From: Gnetum montanum
Lineage: Eukaryota; Streptophyta; Gnetopsida; Gnetales; Gnetaceae
Assembly (NCBI GenBank): GCA_015680685.1
Contig: MNCI01003606.1
Coordinates: forward strand, 1-63,074
Reading direction: 5' to 3'
Length of the DNA: 63,074 nt
Shown here: positions 1-11,817 of the stretch, in pieces
Position numbering within the stretch: position 1 is the first letter of the stretch
How the letters are laid out: each line of letters opens with the position of its first letter
Position numbers and translations under genes: made by a program
Notes under the pieces: generated by a model
Seen by the model: the letters and a program-made list of their open reading frames with translations, nothing else
What the model was told of the DNA's origin: nothing
The model's database searches: none

Positions 1-42
1 GTCGGACGCGATATCGCGGCCGACGCAAACCGCGTCTCATCA
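1..42 (-). mobile_element. 5' tip of an Athila-like LTR leaving the left edge
   Basis: Read on the minus strand from position 42 this starts TGATGAGACGCGG, matching the starts of the other LTRs of this family here (minus-strand LTR ending at 18525, plus-strand LTRs at 22208 and 41727). It carries GATATCGC inside a near-perfect 24-bp palindrome (1-24, one mismatched pair), as the LTR at 41727 does. No purine tract lies next to it at 43-60, so it is more likely the outer end of an element running leftward than a 3' LTR. Only 42 bases are visible. Confidence 0.5.
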
Positions 43-594
43 GATTTCATTTGTATTCTTGCTATGTTTGGTAGATGTGAATCTTTAAGCTTCTACATTA
101 AATGTAAGCTCTTAAACTTGGGTTTTATTTCCTTATGTGATCTTGACATGAATTAAATAATTCATGAGTTTGAATGTATTATTTAGCTTATAATCTAATG
201 CACAATGCTCACAAATCTTAATTTTTATGTTTCTAGATAATTAATTTCATGCTTACTTCTCTTTACCACTTGTTGTTTTGTGTAAATTAATATTTTTCTT
301 AAGGTCGATGACACCTTTTGAATTAATTATTTGCATTTTATGATTATGATTTCTAATTTTAGGGTAATGAACCTTCACATCTAAATGTCAAAATCATCAA
401 GTTTTAGATCAAATTCATCATACATGAAGGATACTAAGTTGCTTTTCCTCTTACTTGATTCTAGAAAACATGAGAGATAGTCAAAGATATCATGATATCA
501 CCCTTATTTCTCAAAATTTTTGCCATATTCTTTTTTAAAACCTAAAAATGTTAGGAGCATGTTGGAAACCTTTTAAAACCAAATCCTTAATAGT
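43..594. repeat. Left arm (outer part) of a large old inverted repeat
   Basis: AT-rich DNA with no gene. From about 180 onward it aligns, reverse-complemented and with many mismatches and small indels, with roughly 7170-8060. Good anchor blocks are 230-290 against 7975-8040, 325-420 against 7385-7470 and 500-594 against 7180-7290. The first ~130 bases match only weakly. The arm continues at 6574 after the LINE insertion. Similarity looks like roughly two thirds to three quarters, so this is old. Confidence 0.6.
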
Positions 595-610
595 CTAGAA
601 GATATATTTA
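595..610. repeat. Target-site duplication, left copy (16 bp)
   Basis: CTAGAAGATATATTTA here is repeated exactly at 6558-6573 and brackets the LINE. The uninterrupted site can be recognised in the opposite inverted-repeat arm near 7170-7190 (reverse complement CTAGGAGATATATCTA), which supports these being the true ends. Confidence 0.85.
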
Positions 611-1249
611 TTTATTTAGAATATCAAAATTACGATCGTGGGCACAACCATTTCCTGAGGGCCGTCGAGGTTGGCCATGTCCAATGTCTAATATGGCATA
701 GTTCGATCTTCGGCTTCATTCTGACGGCTCTAGGAGCATTTTTCTTCTCTGGATTCCTGCAATAGCTTTTTGAAACCAACCATTGCAGGTGGGTGGGGTG
801 GCCACGTGCTGTCTTGGGGACACGTTGGCCACGGTTGGGTGGTCCCTGTGGTTCGTTGTTGCATGGACCGTGCTGACTATTGGTGCGCTGTCCTTCTTTT
901 TGGTTCCACGTCGCCCAAAACTGCCATGCCCTAGGATTTTGCAGTGCCCTGCTAATCCGCCATGGCCTACAAAACCACACTTGCCTGTTGAACCACGACT
1001 ACCAGCAGAGCCGCGCCCACATCCTAAGAAAGTTGCTCATCCGTGGCCACGTCCTGGGGAAGCTGCAGAACCACGGCCATAGACCCGTGGTCTGCTAAAA
1101 CCCCACGATCTGAAATTACTAATCCAGGATTTGCAGGATGAGGGATAGACTTGTTCCAGGTCCCAAAAATCAATTTGGGGCTGTGGCTGGGTGTTTTTGT
1201 GTTGCCACTGAGAAGACACGTGGATTGTTTCATGAGTAGGTGTGTCACA
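611..1249 (+). promoter_or_regulatory. LINE 5' untranslated region
   Basis: More than 600 bases upstream of ORF1. It is GC-rich relative to the flanks, with many CCACG/CGTGG-type words between about 780 and 1110. Open frames exist on both strands but overlap each other and match no domain I recognise. Plant L1 elements usually have an internal promoter in this position; I see no TATA box, so the regulatory role is by position only. Confidence 0.4.
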
Positions 1250-2336
1250 ATGGTAGATTCATTAGGTTCTACTTTTTCTCAGGGAAGTTCTGCTACCCCA
1301 CCTTCAATTGATTTCCTTTTACCTGATGATATTTTTGAAGAAATTTCTAAAGATTTTGCTACTCGCTTTATTTTTTTTTCAAATTGTGGGGTTCTTACCA
1401 AGGTCCCCAAGCATAAACATTCAAGTTCAAAACCTTCTTTAGCCCTAGGGCATTCAAGTTTCTCATGCACAATACTATGCTTGAAATTTTATTTTGGTAG
1501 AACTATTCGATGCCTCTCAAGTTGAGAAGGGTCTCTCTTTAAAAATTTTTCCAACAAAAAATGCAACTTTAATAGCATGTGCTTGGAAATTTGACTTTAA
1601 TGTCAATGACCCAGTTTTTAATATAATTCCTTGTTACATGGAATTGCCCAATCTTCCACTTATTTTCTCATCTATGGAGAGAGACATTGTGAACACCTTG
1701 GGTCCTATTATTTCAGAGCATTTTACGGTGATTAATGGAACTCAAATTCGTCGTTATTGCATTGAACTAGACCTCGCTCTTCGGAAGACCTCATTAACCC
1801 TTGCTGTTGGGGAAAAACTCTTCCCCCAAAAAGTGGACTATTTTTACCTTCCCAACTTGTGTAGCTATTGTCATAGGGTCAAGCATCATATATCGAAGTG
1901 CCCCATCCTAGCTAGGAAAAAACAACCTGTAGCATCTCAGAAAACCCATTCCTTAGTCACATCATTACGCCCATCCTCAGTATCCTTTAAATTTGATTCT
2001 TCTTCTCCAACAGCTCCACAATCCTCCTCTTAGTCTCACCCCTCCAAGCCACATAAACAACAAATAGGTAGTCATACCTCCACCCATGTCATTCCTTATA
2101 AGGCAATCACAGACTTAACCTCGGTGGAGGAGTTCGTGGCAGGTAGTGGAAGGAAACGAGTTAAAGCTTCTTTTAGTTCTACTCCTCCCTCTAGCTCCTC
2201 TCCATTGAACACTTCCAAGGCCCCTATCTCCACCAAAAACTCCTTTGCCCTCCTGTCAGGAACAATGGAAGTTGATACTTTGACTTCCGTACCTTCTGTT
2301 GACCTTTCATCCAAACTGCCCCTTATTTCTCCATGA
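1250..2336 (+). pseudogene. LINE ORF1 (DUF4283-like, CCHC zinc knuckle), broken
   Basis: Encodes the RNA-binding protein of a plant L1. I start it at the ATG at 1250. The first part runs in that frame to 1525; a frameshift near 1480 moves the reading to the frame of 1494-2336. The segment from about 1585 to 1860 has the WKFDFN...LPNLPL...IELDL...LFPQKVDYFYLPNLC pattern of DUF4283-type ORF1 proteins, followed by a C-x2-C-x4-H-x4-C knuckle (CSYCHRVKHHISKC, about 1858-1899). A Ser/Thr/Pro-rich tail follows. Stops occur at 2031-2033 and shortly after. The final TGA overlaps the ATG of ORF2 as ATGA, a termination-reinitiation arrangement known in some LINEs. Confidence 0.75.
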
Positions 2337-5300
2337 ACCTCCTTTCATGGAATGTTCGAGGCCTTACTGGTAGTCTTCGACGGAAGCGAGCAGGAAACTT
2401 TATTTCTAGCCTTAATATAGCCTTTGATTTTGTTCTCCTTCAAGAAATTAAGGTTTCAGACAACCTTTTATCCTTTTCTGCCCATTGGTTTCTTCCTCAC
2501 TCTTCAATCCTAGCAACGTCCCATGCGAGTGGGAAAGGAGGCACGACCATTCTCCTTTCACCCTACTAGAAAACTAAAATCCTTCAAAGTGGTTCCAATT
2601 CTAGGCATAGAGTTTCCTGGGCCACCTTCTCTTCCTCACATGGCCCATTTGGTATTTGCTCGATTTATGCCCTAAACGACTTCGCAGAACGAGCTCTCCT
2701 TTGGTAAGAACTTGCTAATTCTCTTCCCCTAGTGCCTTGGATCTTTGGAGGAGATTTTAATATGGTTGAATTCCCTCAAGATAAGCTTGGAGGGGTGTTT
2801 TTTCAATTGCCCAACCTTGAGTATCAAAGTTGGTTTCCCTTTAAGAAAAGGTTTTACCTTTCTGATGGGGCGGACACCTCCGCGGGCATTCCCCTTCACA
2901 AACTTACCTAGAGCAATCTTCGTCTTGGGTAGGCTCACATCTGTAGTAAGTTAGATAGGTTCTATTTCTCCACCCTTTTCTTCTGGCAAGCCTTCTCCAC
3001 TACTACGGTTCATCACCATGTCACCTTATTAGATCATCTTCCTATCTCCATCTCCATCAAGATTCATGGCAGCCCTCACCGAAGAAAATTCCATCTTTTC
3101 CGACTACACAACAATTTTTTTTCTTCTCCTATAGCCCAAATTCTTCTATCCAACCTTTGGAATGCTAAACCTAGGCCTCTAACTCAGGTGGGTTGGATTA
3201 ATTGGTGGCATCGGGCTTCATGTTGAGTGCGGAAGTTTGCTCGTTTGTATGGTAAGGCAGTGGCTACTCAGGCCAGACAAGAATACAACAAAATTCACCT
3301 CACTATTGAACATCTCACTAATAGACTAGCTCTAGGCCCCTTCAATACTCTAGTTCATGAGGAGCTAGCTAGAGCAAGATTAGCCTTTCAACATTGGGAT
3401 GTGTACCGAGCACAAAGTGCCCTAACTAAAAGTCGATTCACTTGGTTAAATATTCAAGATGAACACTGTAAAGAATTCTTTAAGTATCTCAATTCTACCT
3501 CCCCTTTGCACTCTATAGACAAAATATCTAGTAATGGTACCACAATTACTGACCACAACAGTATCCTCTCCTTTCTCAAGAATCACTATGAAACCCTTTT
3601 TGTAGCAACCCCAATGGACATCTCTTTGTTCAAGGTTGCCACCCCCAATTATCCTCACCTTATCAAATCCACTATGCTACAAAGTCTTGATGCTGATATC
3701 ACTCTAGTGGAGCTACAGGTGGCCTGTTCTAAGTTAAGTCGGGGTAAGGCTCCTGGTTATGATGGTTTCCCTATCAAATTTTTTCAAAATCATTGGGATT
3801 TGGTGGAAAATGATCTTCTGCAGGTCATTAATGAGGCTATCTTAACTGGTTCCCTTGGGCCCAATCTAAATCAAGGGGTAATTTGTCTCCTCCCCAAGTC
3901 TGGGGATCTTGCTAATATCTCCAATAGGCGTCCCATAACTCTCCTCAATGTAGTGTGTAAAATTTGGGCTAAGTGCCTTGCCTTACAACTAAAAAAAATT
4001 CTTGGCCAGATCATCTCTCCCCAACAAATAGGATTTGTTCCTAGTAGATATATTTTAGACAATGTGGTTGCAGCTTGGGAAGGTCTCAAGTGGGCCAAGG
4101 ATGATGGACAAGATATTCTCCTAGCGAAACTTGATTATGCCAAGGCTTATGACAACATAAAAGGGGATTTTATCTTGCAGACCATGACCAAACTTGGTTT
4201 TGGACCTAAGTTTCTGCATATGGTGAAATGCTTATTCTCAGATGCGACCGCAAGAATAGCCACTACCTTTGACATTACCTCTCTCTTTCCAATACATAGG
4301 TTAGTGTGACAAGGCTGTCCCCTTGCCCCCTATCTCTTTATCATCGCCACAGACTTTCTTTGTCATCAGATTAACGGGGACATTCAAACGAAAGTTCTCA
4401 CTGGGGTTTTCCTATCTTCCTCTCAACAACAGCTCCTCAATATGCACTTTACCGATGACTCTTTCTTTCTAGTTCAAAACACAGCCACCAACTTGCACCC
4501 CCTCTTATCAAGGGTGGAGCAATATTGTACACTCTCAGGTTCCACTATAAATTGGAATAAATCCTCTGTTTATAGCTTTTCAGGCAATTACAACCATGTG
4601 ACTAGCTATAACTAGAAGCGGCTCGAGGATCAAGACATCGTTAAGATTCTGGGGATCCCTTTCCATTTTAGAGGTTCAACCTTTGTTCTCTGGGAGCAGG
4701 TTATTTTTAGGATTCAAAAGAAACTTGATAAATGGAAGACTAAACCCCTCACACTTGTGGGTAAATACCTTGTTTGTAAGTCCATATGTGCATCCACCCA
4801 TGTGTATTACTCTTTGTGTTGGGCCCCCTCCCAAGCTGCCTACAAGAAGCTTGAATAGTTATTTTGTGACTTTATGTGGTCCTCCAAGGATTCTTAAAAG
4901 GGATTTCATCAAGTTGCTTGGAATATTTTTACTCTCCCCAAGAATAAAGGTAGCTTAGGTCTTTTGAATTCTTGTAAGCAGGGAATTACCTTGGTTGCTA
5001 AGTGGTTGGTTCAGCATTTAGATGCCTCAGACATCATTGGGACCCTCCTCCAATTAAGGCTTCATCAAGCATGTCCTAAAAACAAGCCCTTCTGGAAAGG
5101 CATCCATTTTGTCAATTGGATCTTTTCCCCCCTCACTATCATTCTTCTAGGTTCTCATGTTTTCAAAAGCATCTGGAGGGCTTGGAAAATTCTGCACTGT
5201 TACATTGACTAGACTAACGGTAAGATCCACCCTACTATCCTCTCTAGATTATGTCTATGGTGGTTACCTCTGTCACTCGCTCCCCTTGCCATCACAAAGG

Positions 5301-6175
5301 CTAAGGTGGCTACCTTGTGGTTTCAGAAAGGTGTCATCTCCTTGAATTGTCTTAGGCTGGCTAGCCGTTGGATTTTGGGGGTTGAGTTTAGAAATTTGTA
5401 TGGGGAGTCGGCTGCAATGAACCATTGCCTAGCCTAGATCTATGCCTTTCTCCATGGTCATTGGCACATAGATGTTATAGTCCAAAGCCCTTTTTAAGGC
5501 CTTCAATGGCTTAATGGGGTTAAACTCTTACCCTACCGACCATCTATCCCCTTTCATCTTATGCATGACCCATCTGAGGTCATTCAACGCTGCAATAAGC
5601 ATTGGCACAAACACAAGTCAGTATCATTTTGGATCCCTCTATTCCAAAATATTTGAAACCTTCCGACCCTCCCCAAAATTAAGTAGTTCCTCTGGTGTCT
5701 CCTCCACCATGGTCTACCTATTGGTAAATGGTCAGAATATCTAGGATTTCCCAATCCTAATTGCCCTTTTTGTGGTGGACAAGATGACTTTGTCCATGTG
5801 TTTTAGTATTGTCCCTTTGCTTAGCATGTGTGGAAGTGGGCTTCCATAGTTTTTCCTTCATACAAGCTATCTCAAGAGGATGTCATATTCGGCTTTTTAA
5901 ACATTACTTCTGCTAATCTTAAGTTTCTATGGAAAGTTATTAGGCCTACTATTTTATATTATATTTGGAAGAGAAGATGCAATGTTATATTTCAAAGGAC
6001 AGATTATTCTAATAAATTTTTGCTCACCAGGTTGGAGAAGATGCAGATCATTTTCCTTATTCATTGCCAACTAACATCTCAAGCATCCAAGTTCAATATG
6101 GATAGACATCAGTTGGTTCATCTCTTGCAGCTATGGGAAAAACTTGTGCATTCCAGTAACACTCAATATCAGTAA
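2333..6175 (+). pseudogene. LINE ORF2: endonuclease, reverse transcriptase, C-terminal zinc segment, broken
   Basis: Starts with NLLSWNVRGL and LLQEIK, the first two motifs of the APE-type endonuclease; GGDFNMVEF (about 2745) and LDHLPISISI (about 3030) are later ones. The RT (about 3720-4480) shows KAPGYDGFP, LLPKSGD, RRPITLLNVVCKI, IGFVPSRYILDNV and LDYAKAYD, then GCPLAPYLF and FTDDS as the catalytic box (family F-x-DD). The stop at 4307-4309 is TGA where the family has Arg (CGA), a CpG decay. At about 5760-5815 a C-P-F-C...H-V-x5-C zinc segment (zf-RVT type) follows, interrupted by TAG. Pieces at 2333, 3227 and 5828 share one frame; 4310-5740 has shifts. No RNase H is seen. Confidence 0.85.
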
Positions 6176-6277
6176 TCTCTGCGTGGAAGCGTTTCATTTC
6201 TATTGTGAGGAGTCACCATTGGAACTCTCTCTATCCTTAATTGAGAGTTTTTTTTCTCTAATTCTATGTCCTTCAAT

Positions 6278-6406
6278 ATTGTAACAAGTCAGCATGGGTG
6301 GACATTTGGTGGTGCCCCAATTCGGGTTTCCTCCCTTAATANATTGTAACAAGTCAGCATGGGTGGACATTTGGTGGTGCCCCAATTCGGGTTTCCTCCC
6401 TTAATA
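6278..6406. repeat. 64-bp exact direct repeat around a single N (assembly seam)
   Basis: Bases 6278-6341 and 6343-6406 are identical and separated by the N at 6342. Two further single Ns in the window show the same arrangement, so I read this as overlapping contig ends joined without merging. Confidence 0.85.
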
Positions 6407-6534
6407 CTTGTTTATTTATAAGGCTAGTCTCGAGTTCATGCATAGTGTTCTCAGCTTCCTCCTTCCCCTTAACCCTATGACTTGTTCAGGTTACTGTAAC
6501 TGATACACTGTTAAAATCAATAGAACTTATTTTC

Positions 6535-6557
6535 GGGGTCTGACCCCCCCCCCCCCC
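6535..6557 (+). other. LINE 3' terminus: GGGGTC/GACCCC hairpin and poly-C
   Basis: GGGGTC at 6535-6540 can pair with GACCCC at 6542-6547, and the C run continues to 6558 (15 C in total, the last belonging to the target duplication). Where a plant L1 normally ends in poly-A, this copy ends in C. It may be real or partly a homopolymer artefact. Confidence 0.6.
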
Positions 6558-6573
6558 CTAGAAGATATATTTA
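6558..6573. repeat. Target-site duplication, right copy (16 bp)
   Basis: Exact copy of 595-610. Sequence after it (GAATAACCAAAATTG, 6584-6598) also resembles 619-632, so the original duplication may have been longer and has diverged. Confidence 0.85.
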
Positions 6574-6904
6574 GGAGAAGGTTGAATAACCAAAATTGTT
6601 AGAATTTTTGATAACTTGGAAAGATCATGGCATAACTCTAATTTCTGAGAGCTTTTAAATTACCTTTTTGTAACTTTTAGAAAATTTCATGAGTCTTTTA
6701 GAGATATAAGTTTCATTAATAAAATACTTATTCTTATAAGGCATTTTTTAATGATATTTTTCTATCAATTATCCATATCACATCAATGTAAGGTGATGAC
6801 CAATTTTCAAAATATAAATATGACACAAAAATCATAAATCATGATGTTTAAAATGATACTTATACATGCCAAACCTTACATGGAAATCTTGAACATTTTC
6901 ATGT
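6574..6904. repeat. Left arm (inner part) and loop of the large inverted repeat
   Basis: Continues the left arm after the LINE. Bases to about 6830 pair with about 6905-7170 reverse-complemented; anchor blocks are 6590-6620 against 7120-7160 and 6735-6800 against 6925-6985. The remaining ~75 bases are the loop. No coding signal. Confidence 0.6.
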
Positions 6905-8060
6905 TGGATTTATGTCTTAGAAATTAGTACCCTACATTATGTGATATTGGATATTTGGTGCAAAAATATGAGAAGAAAATGCCTTCCAAGAAACTATTAG
7001 ATGTCACACACTACAAAGAGTTGAATAATGACATTTATATTTCTAAAATTTTTATGAAATTTACTATAGGTTAGAAAAAGAATTAATTTAAAAGATGCAC
7101 AAAACTTAGAGTTATACCCTAACTTTTTTGGACTATCAAAAATTCTAGCAATTTTTATTATTCAAATTCATCTAGATATATCTCCTAGATTATTATGGGT
7201 TTGGTTTGAAGCTTTACCAACACATTCCTGCTATTTTTAGTTTTCAAATACATTAAGAAATATGCAAAATGTTAAGAATTTTGGAAGATATGAACCAATT
7301 TTTTACCATATTACACATGCTATATAGAATAAGGAAAGAAAAAATTATAATTTCATCATTGTAAGTGGGGGTTTGGATTTGAAACTTGGTGGCTTAGACA
7401 TTTAGATAGAAAGGTTTAGTCTCCTATTATCAATCATAAATAAAAAGTATAAATAATTAATTTAGAAGATGTCATCAAATTTAAGACTATTTAAGCTATA
7501 TATTTATGATATATATATATATATATATTATTTGGCCAAGAGAATCTTTTTCTTTTTCAATTTAAGGAGATTTTTGAGTTGATTCATTGAGAATTGATTT
7601 TCATGTTGGAAAAAAATCAAAGCCAATGATAAATAATTCTTAGTCTCACTTTATGACAATGATAATGCTAAACTATACATACCCAATAATAACTTCCATT
7701 TAAAATGTTCATTTTTCCTATAACTTTATGACATTAATTATTTATTTTTCATGACAAAGTCTAGCTATGTAAGTAATTTTTGCAAAAACGTTTATATATT
7801 GTTACAAAATTATTACATTAATTATTTATTTTGTAGGAAAAAATCCAACCAACTAGTTATTTCCTTTAACAATTTCATTTCTTTGCCTAGCATTATGACT
7901 ATGATTATTTGATTTTTGTGACAAAGTCCATTTAATTGGTAGTTGGCTTCTCAACAAGAAAAATAATAATAATAGTAGAATATTAATTTATAGAAAAACC
8001 AAGTGGTAAAAAGAAGTAAGCATGGAATTAATTATCCAAAAACATAGAATTTAGATCTAA
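6905..8060. repeat. Right arm of the large inverted repeat
   Basis: Reverse-complement match to 180-594 plus 6574-6830, with indels. It contains (AT)10 at 7509-7528. No ORF or domain is recognised. Beyond about 8060 similarity to the left arm fades, with a possible weak block near 8190-8230 against 110-135. Confidence 0.6.
7509..7528. repeat. (AT)10 microsatellite
   Basis: Twenty bases of perfect AT alternation inside the right inverted-repeat arm. Confidence 0.95.
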
Positions 8061-9718
8061 CAATCAAGGAAAAAGAGAAAAAAATCTAGGAAACACAATA
8101 GAGCTTAGATCTATCACTAAAACACATAGGAATAATTAATTTGTATACTATAGATTAAAACCTTAAGATTTAATTTTTGACATGGTACGTAAAACTTGAT
8201 AAAACCAAAACCCACAAATCAAGTTTTAGACTAGTAAATACATGAGATGATGAAATGCATGCTTATGGAACCATATCAAATGGATCCATTAAACTCTACC
8301 AAATAATAACTTGATGAAGCTTAATGTTATGGATTTCTCTTTTCTTGGTATAGATCTCACTAGATCTCCTCACCGTAACAACCTTGGTTGAAATCTCCCA
8401 TAACAAAATCTTAGATCAAGTCCTCTCCTATAGTTCCTAAGGCTTGAATGCTCTTGCATGATTGCTTGAATATTGAAAGAGAGCTACCATAGGCAAGTAT
8501 TTAAACCTTAATGAGATTTAGGTTTGTAGAAAAGAGAGAGAGAGAGAGAGCTAAAAAAGAAAATTATCTAATCACATGTTGGCTTGAAATAACCCAAAGG
8601 ATTAAAATATAAATTAACATAATAGTTATAAAGAACAATAAAATATAAAACATCTAATTAGTTATAAGTAGTCTCAAATTCAAATCCAGAGCAATGATCA
8701 CCACACCAACTATTTGATCTAAGGGGGGAGGGGTGTCAAACCTAGAAAAATGAATAATAATATTAAAAAATTTAGAGTGCATCAGATCATCAAAGAAAGA
8801 GTCTAAAGAAAAATCCCAATAGTTTTGGGAATGTCTTTTCAAGTTTTCATCCTTACAACCAATCTTAAAATGCCTCCCCTCTAAGGTAGGAAAAGGATCA
8901 AGTCTCATCCTTAGGTCTTCTTGTTAGGCACTCATGAGTTTGTTTAAGTTTTAGATCCAAGAGTAGTAGTGATAATTTTGCCATTACTATTATTTCTCTT
9001 GTTACTTTTGCTAGATAATCTAGCTCTAACTTCATCAGAATGACATAGTTCATCGATGTTCAGACTCTTTTAGACTAAACTTTGTGTTTGTGTGTGCTTA
9101 AGTCATGAAAAAGGACATCTAGTTGATCAAATTGTGCTATGCAAAGTTTTTGTTTCACATGAAGCCACTTTCCTCTAGCCTGTTTCTATTGGAGAAATTT
9201 TTAAAATTTGAAGGTTCTTGATGTGCCAATAGATTTGGTTATGATGTTTGGACTTTCTGATCTTTCGATTATTAATCTTCTCTCACATTAATAAATGTGA
9301 GGGTTGCCATTTTTATTTCTAATATGTGTCCATTGTTTTCTTTTAGAAATGACAATGTTCTTCCTATAAATTATTTGCTATCATTCCTATTTTCGACATG
9401 CATTCAATATTAAGAACATGTTAATGATGAGGGAAATTTCTCAAAAATGCTTTGTGCTACTTCTGATGTCTATAATTTCTACCTTATTTTCAGTTTATAT
9501 TTAGCTCTTTCTTCCATGTTTTATAGTTTCTTTACTTTTTTTGCATTTTTTATCTCTGCTAACTATTTTTAGGTGCTTCATGCCTTTAAGTCAGAACTCA
9601 TAAAGCCTTGATAGACTTAGCCACTAGGTGAACTAGGTTTGGGATGCAATGGACAAAAAAATAACCACTACTCTTAAGAACATTAAGGATAGAGTGGTCA
9701 AAGTAATAATAAGAGTCG
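8061..9718. other. AT-rich intergenic stretch, possible decayed minus-strand LTR
   Basis: No gene seen. Around 8300-8640 the minus strand reads like the middle of an LTR (TTTAAATAC TATA-like box near 8490-8500 followed by leader-like sequence), but I cannot define its ends. (AG)9 occurs at 8533-8550. A short G-rich run lies at 8721-8732. 8900-9718 is featureless apart from short chance ORFs. Confidence 0.4.
8533..8550. repeat. (AG)9 microsatellite
   Basis: Eighteen bases of perfect AG repeat. Confidence 0.95.
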
Positions 9719-11100
9719 TTGTACCATTGGAATGTAGAAAGAAGTATGAAGGTAACAATAAAGGAAAGTTCTCTTTCTCTAAGGGCATACAAAGAAGATT
9801 TTAGTGAGGCTTCTTCATCCTCTAGTGATGAGGATCCTTATGAGTACTGTGTAGGTCCTGATGAATCACAATGTTACCTAGTAATGATCCACATGATTGG
9901 TAAAATGGGATGAGCTAGGATGCCTTTGAATCCTAAGTTTGTTAGAAGGTAAATAAAGAGAATCCTTTTTCTATGGCTAAGTGTACTATTATAGAGGTAT
10001 GTACCTAGAAGTCATCCAATAGTACTAGTAGTGGTAAAATACAAATCCTTGGGATGCGCCTTCATGAAACTCTTTAATGCAAGAACACATGTTGTTTTCT
10101 CCTTATCCTACTCCCTAGGTGTTCATGAAGGTACTTATTTACCTCAACAAATGATATCTCACTAGTACTAGTCTATGTCCATCAATCCTATCTTGTAGGC
10201 TACTTATCATTCATAATAGCTTTTGTTACTTGATCCCATGTAAGATGGGATCTCTAGTTAATAAAAATTGATGCAATCTAAATTTTGTGATATTACATAT
10301 TGTGTTGATCTAGCTTTCACTTATGGTATTAAGAAATATTAACAAACTCCTATTGATATGGTTGCGGAGGAAAATTTGAGACTCCATGGCAAGAAATTTT
10401 TTTGTAAGTGTATACATGAGCACCATGGGGCTAGGTCTAGTCCATTTTCTTCCTCATGTGGAGAGGATAATTTTTCTAGAAAAACAAAATTCTAAATCTA
10501 AGAGGTCCCTATACGATTCCCTCCATGGTATTAGAGTGAATCATCTACTTTAAGGAAGAGTTCCTTAATTGTATTTGGCGATTCGATTATGATGATACCT
10601 AATGGTAGTAGTGTCATGATAATTACTATGTCTAAGACTACCATGTAGGAAGTAAGAGAAGGTCATCTACCTAAAAATAAGATTGATCTCGGTAGTCCCA
10701 TTGTAGAGATTCAAGTTGGTGAGAGAGATCATTACCTAGCTCTTTGTGATTCCAATTTGGGAGTCAATATCATTTTATTATAGTAGAATCTTGATTAGGG
10801 AATCTTGATTAGGGACTTCCCTTTCTCAAAAGTACTAACATCATATTAGAGTTGGTAGGCTAATCCTGCACATATCCTATGGAATAGGTTAATTATGTGA
10901 TGACAACTCTGGCGGGATGGTTGCACCTTGTAGACTTCTTAGTGATTAAGTAAGAGAATAAGATGAAAAAAAAATTTCCTGTCATCATGGGAAGGATCTA
11001 TTTGAGGATCATTGATGCTAGGTTAGTCTTCTAAGGCCTCCACCTTGAAATGGTTAAGAAAGATATGACTAGGAAGAAATAGTACAAGTAAATATCATGT
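9719..11100 (+). pseudogene. Element A gag tail and aspartic protease remnant
   Basis: A Ser/Asp/Glu-rich stretch (SEASSSSSDEDPYEYC, about 9800-9850) and LNPKFVRR (about 9925) correspond to the gag linkers of C and E (there YALNPRLLKR and YALNSRLNKW). The protease C-terminus is recognisable at about 10935-11040 as FLVIK...FPVIMGRIYLRIIDARLVF, parallel to FLVIHMDN...FPIIMGRAWLSIIDVWLG in element C. Frames are broken many times, and the catalytic Asp triad itself is not readable with confidence. No function is expected. Confidence 0.55.
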
Positions 11101-11817
11101 GATCCTTCCTAGTCATGTGACAAGCATGGTTGTAATTGTTGTGTCATAGAGCATCTCTATGCTATTAGAGACATAAATTGCCTTGAAGAATGTCTAATTC
11201 ATGAAGCTACACATTATGTTTTTGACAGACCAATTGATCCTCTTACCTCATGTAATGTTGAATCATCTAATTCAAAAATGGATAATACAATTAAGGCAAC
11301 TACAGTGGTGAAATATGATCCTAAATTCTAAGGCACTCCTAATTTTTTTCAAGATGTTTCTACACCACTATTAGAACTCAAGCCATTTTTTGAAGGCTTG
11401 GAGTATCTATTCCTCAAAAATGATTATCTTATCATCATTAATTCCTCCTTGAAAACCACCCAAAAGGCCAAATTGAAAAAGGTAGTTGCAAAATGAAGAA
11501 AACCCTTTACCTAGTCCCATGATGAACTCGCAAGAATTAACCCTTCAATCTGTCAGTATCACATATACAAAAATCCAAGTGTTAGACCTCAATAGATACT
11601 GTAGTGTAGACTTAATCAAGATATGTTGGATATGGTAAAAAGAAAAACTATCTGTCTCTTATGAGTTGGTTTCATTGCTCCTATCTCTAATAGTGAGTGG
11701 GTTGTTGAACTTTTGGTATGTTAAAACCTTAGAGAAAATGGAGAATATGGAAATGTTTTTGTAGCCTAGTTGGACCATAAATGAGCAAGGACTTCAGAAT
11801 AAGAGTTGAGTTTGAAA

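Larger units (their letters stand above)
611..6557 (+). mobile_element. L1-type LINE retrotransposon, near full length, decayed
   Basis: About 5.95 kb between exact 16-bp duplications. It has the two-ORF plan of plant L1 elements: ORF1 with a nucleic-acid-binding domain and CCHC knuckle, then ORF2 with APE-type endonuclease, reverse transcriptase and a terminal zinc-binding segment. Both ORFs carry stops and frameshifts. The 5' part (611-1249) is GC-richer than the surroundings and has no credible ORF. The 3' end is a poly-C run preceded by a G-rich hairpin, not poly-A. A single N at 6342 sits between 64-bp repeats. Confidence 0.9.

Noticed and set aside
630-1248. Overlapping ORFs on both strands in the LINE 5' region
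   Set aside because: They overlap each other, have no domain pattern and sit where a LINE 5' UTR is expected.
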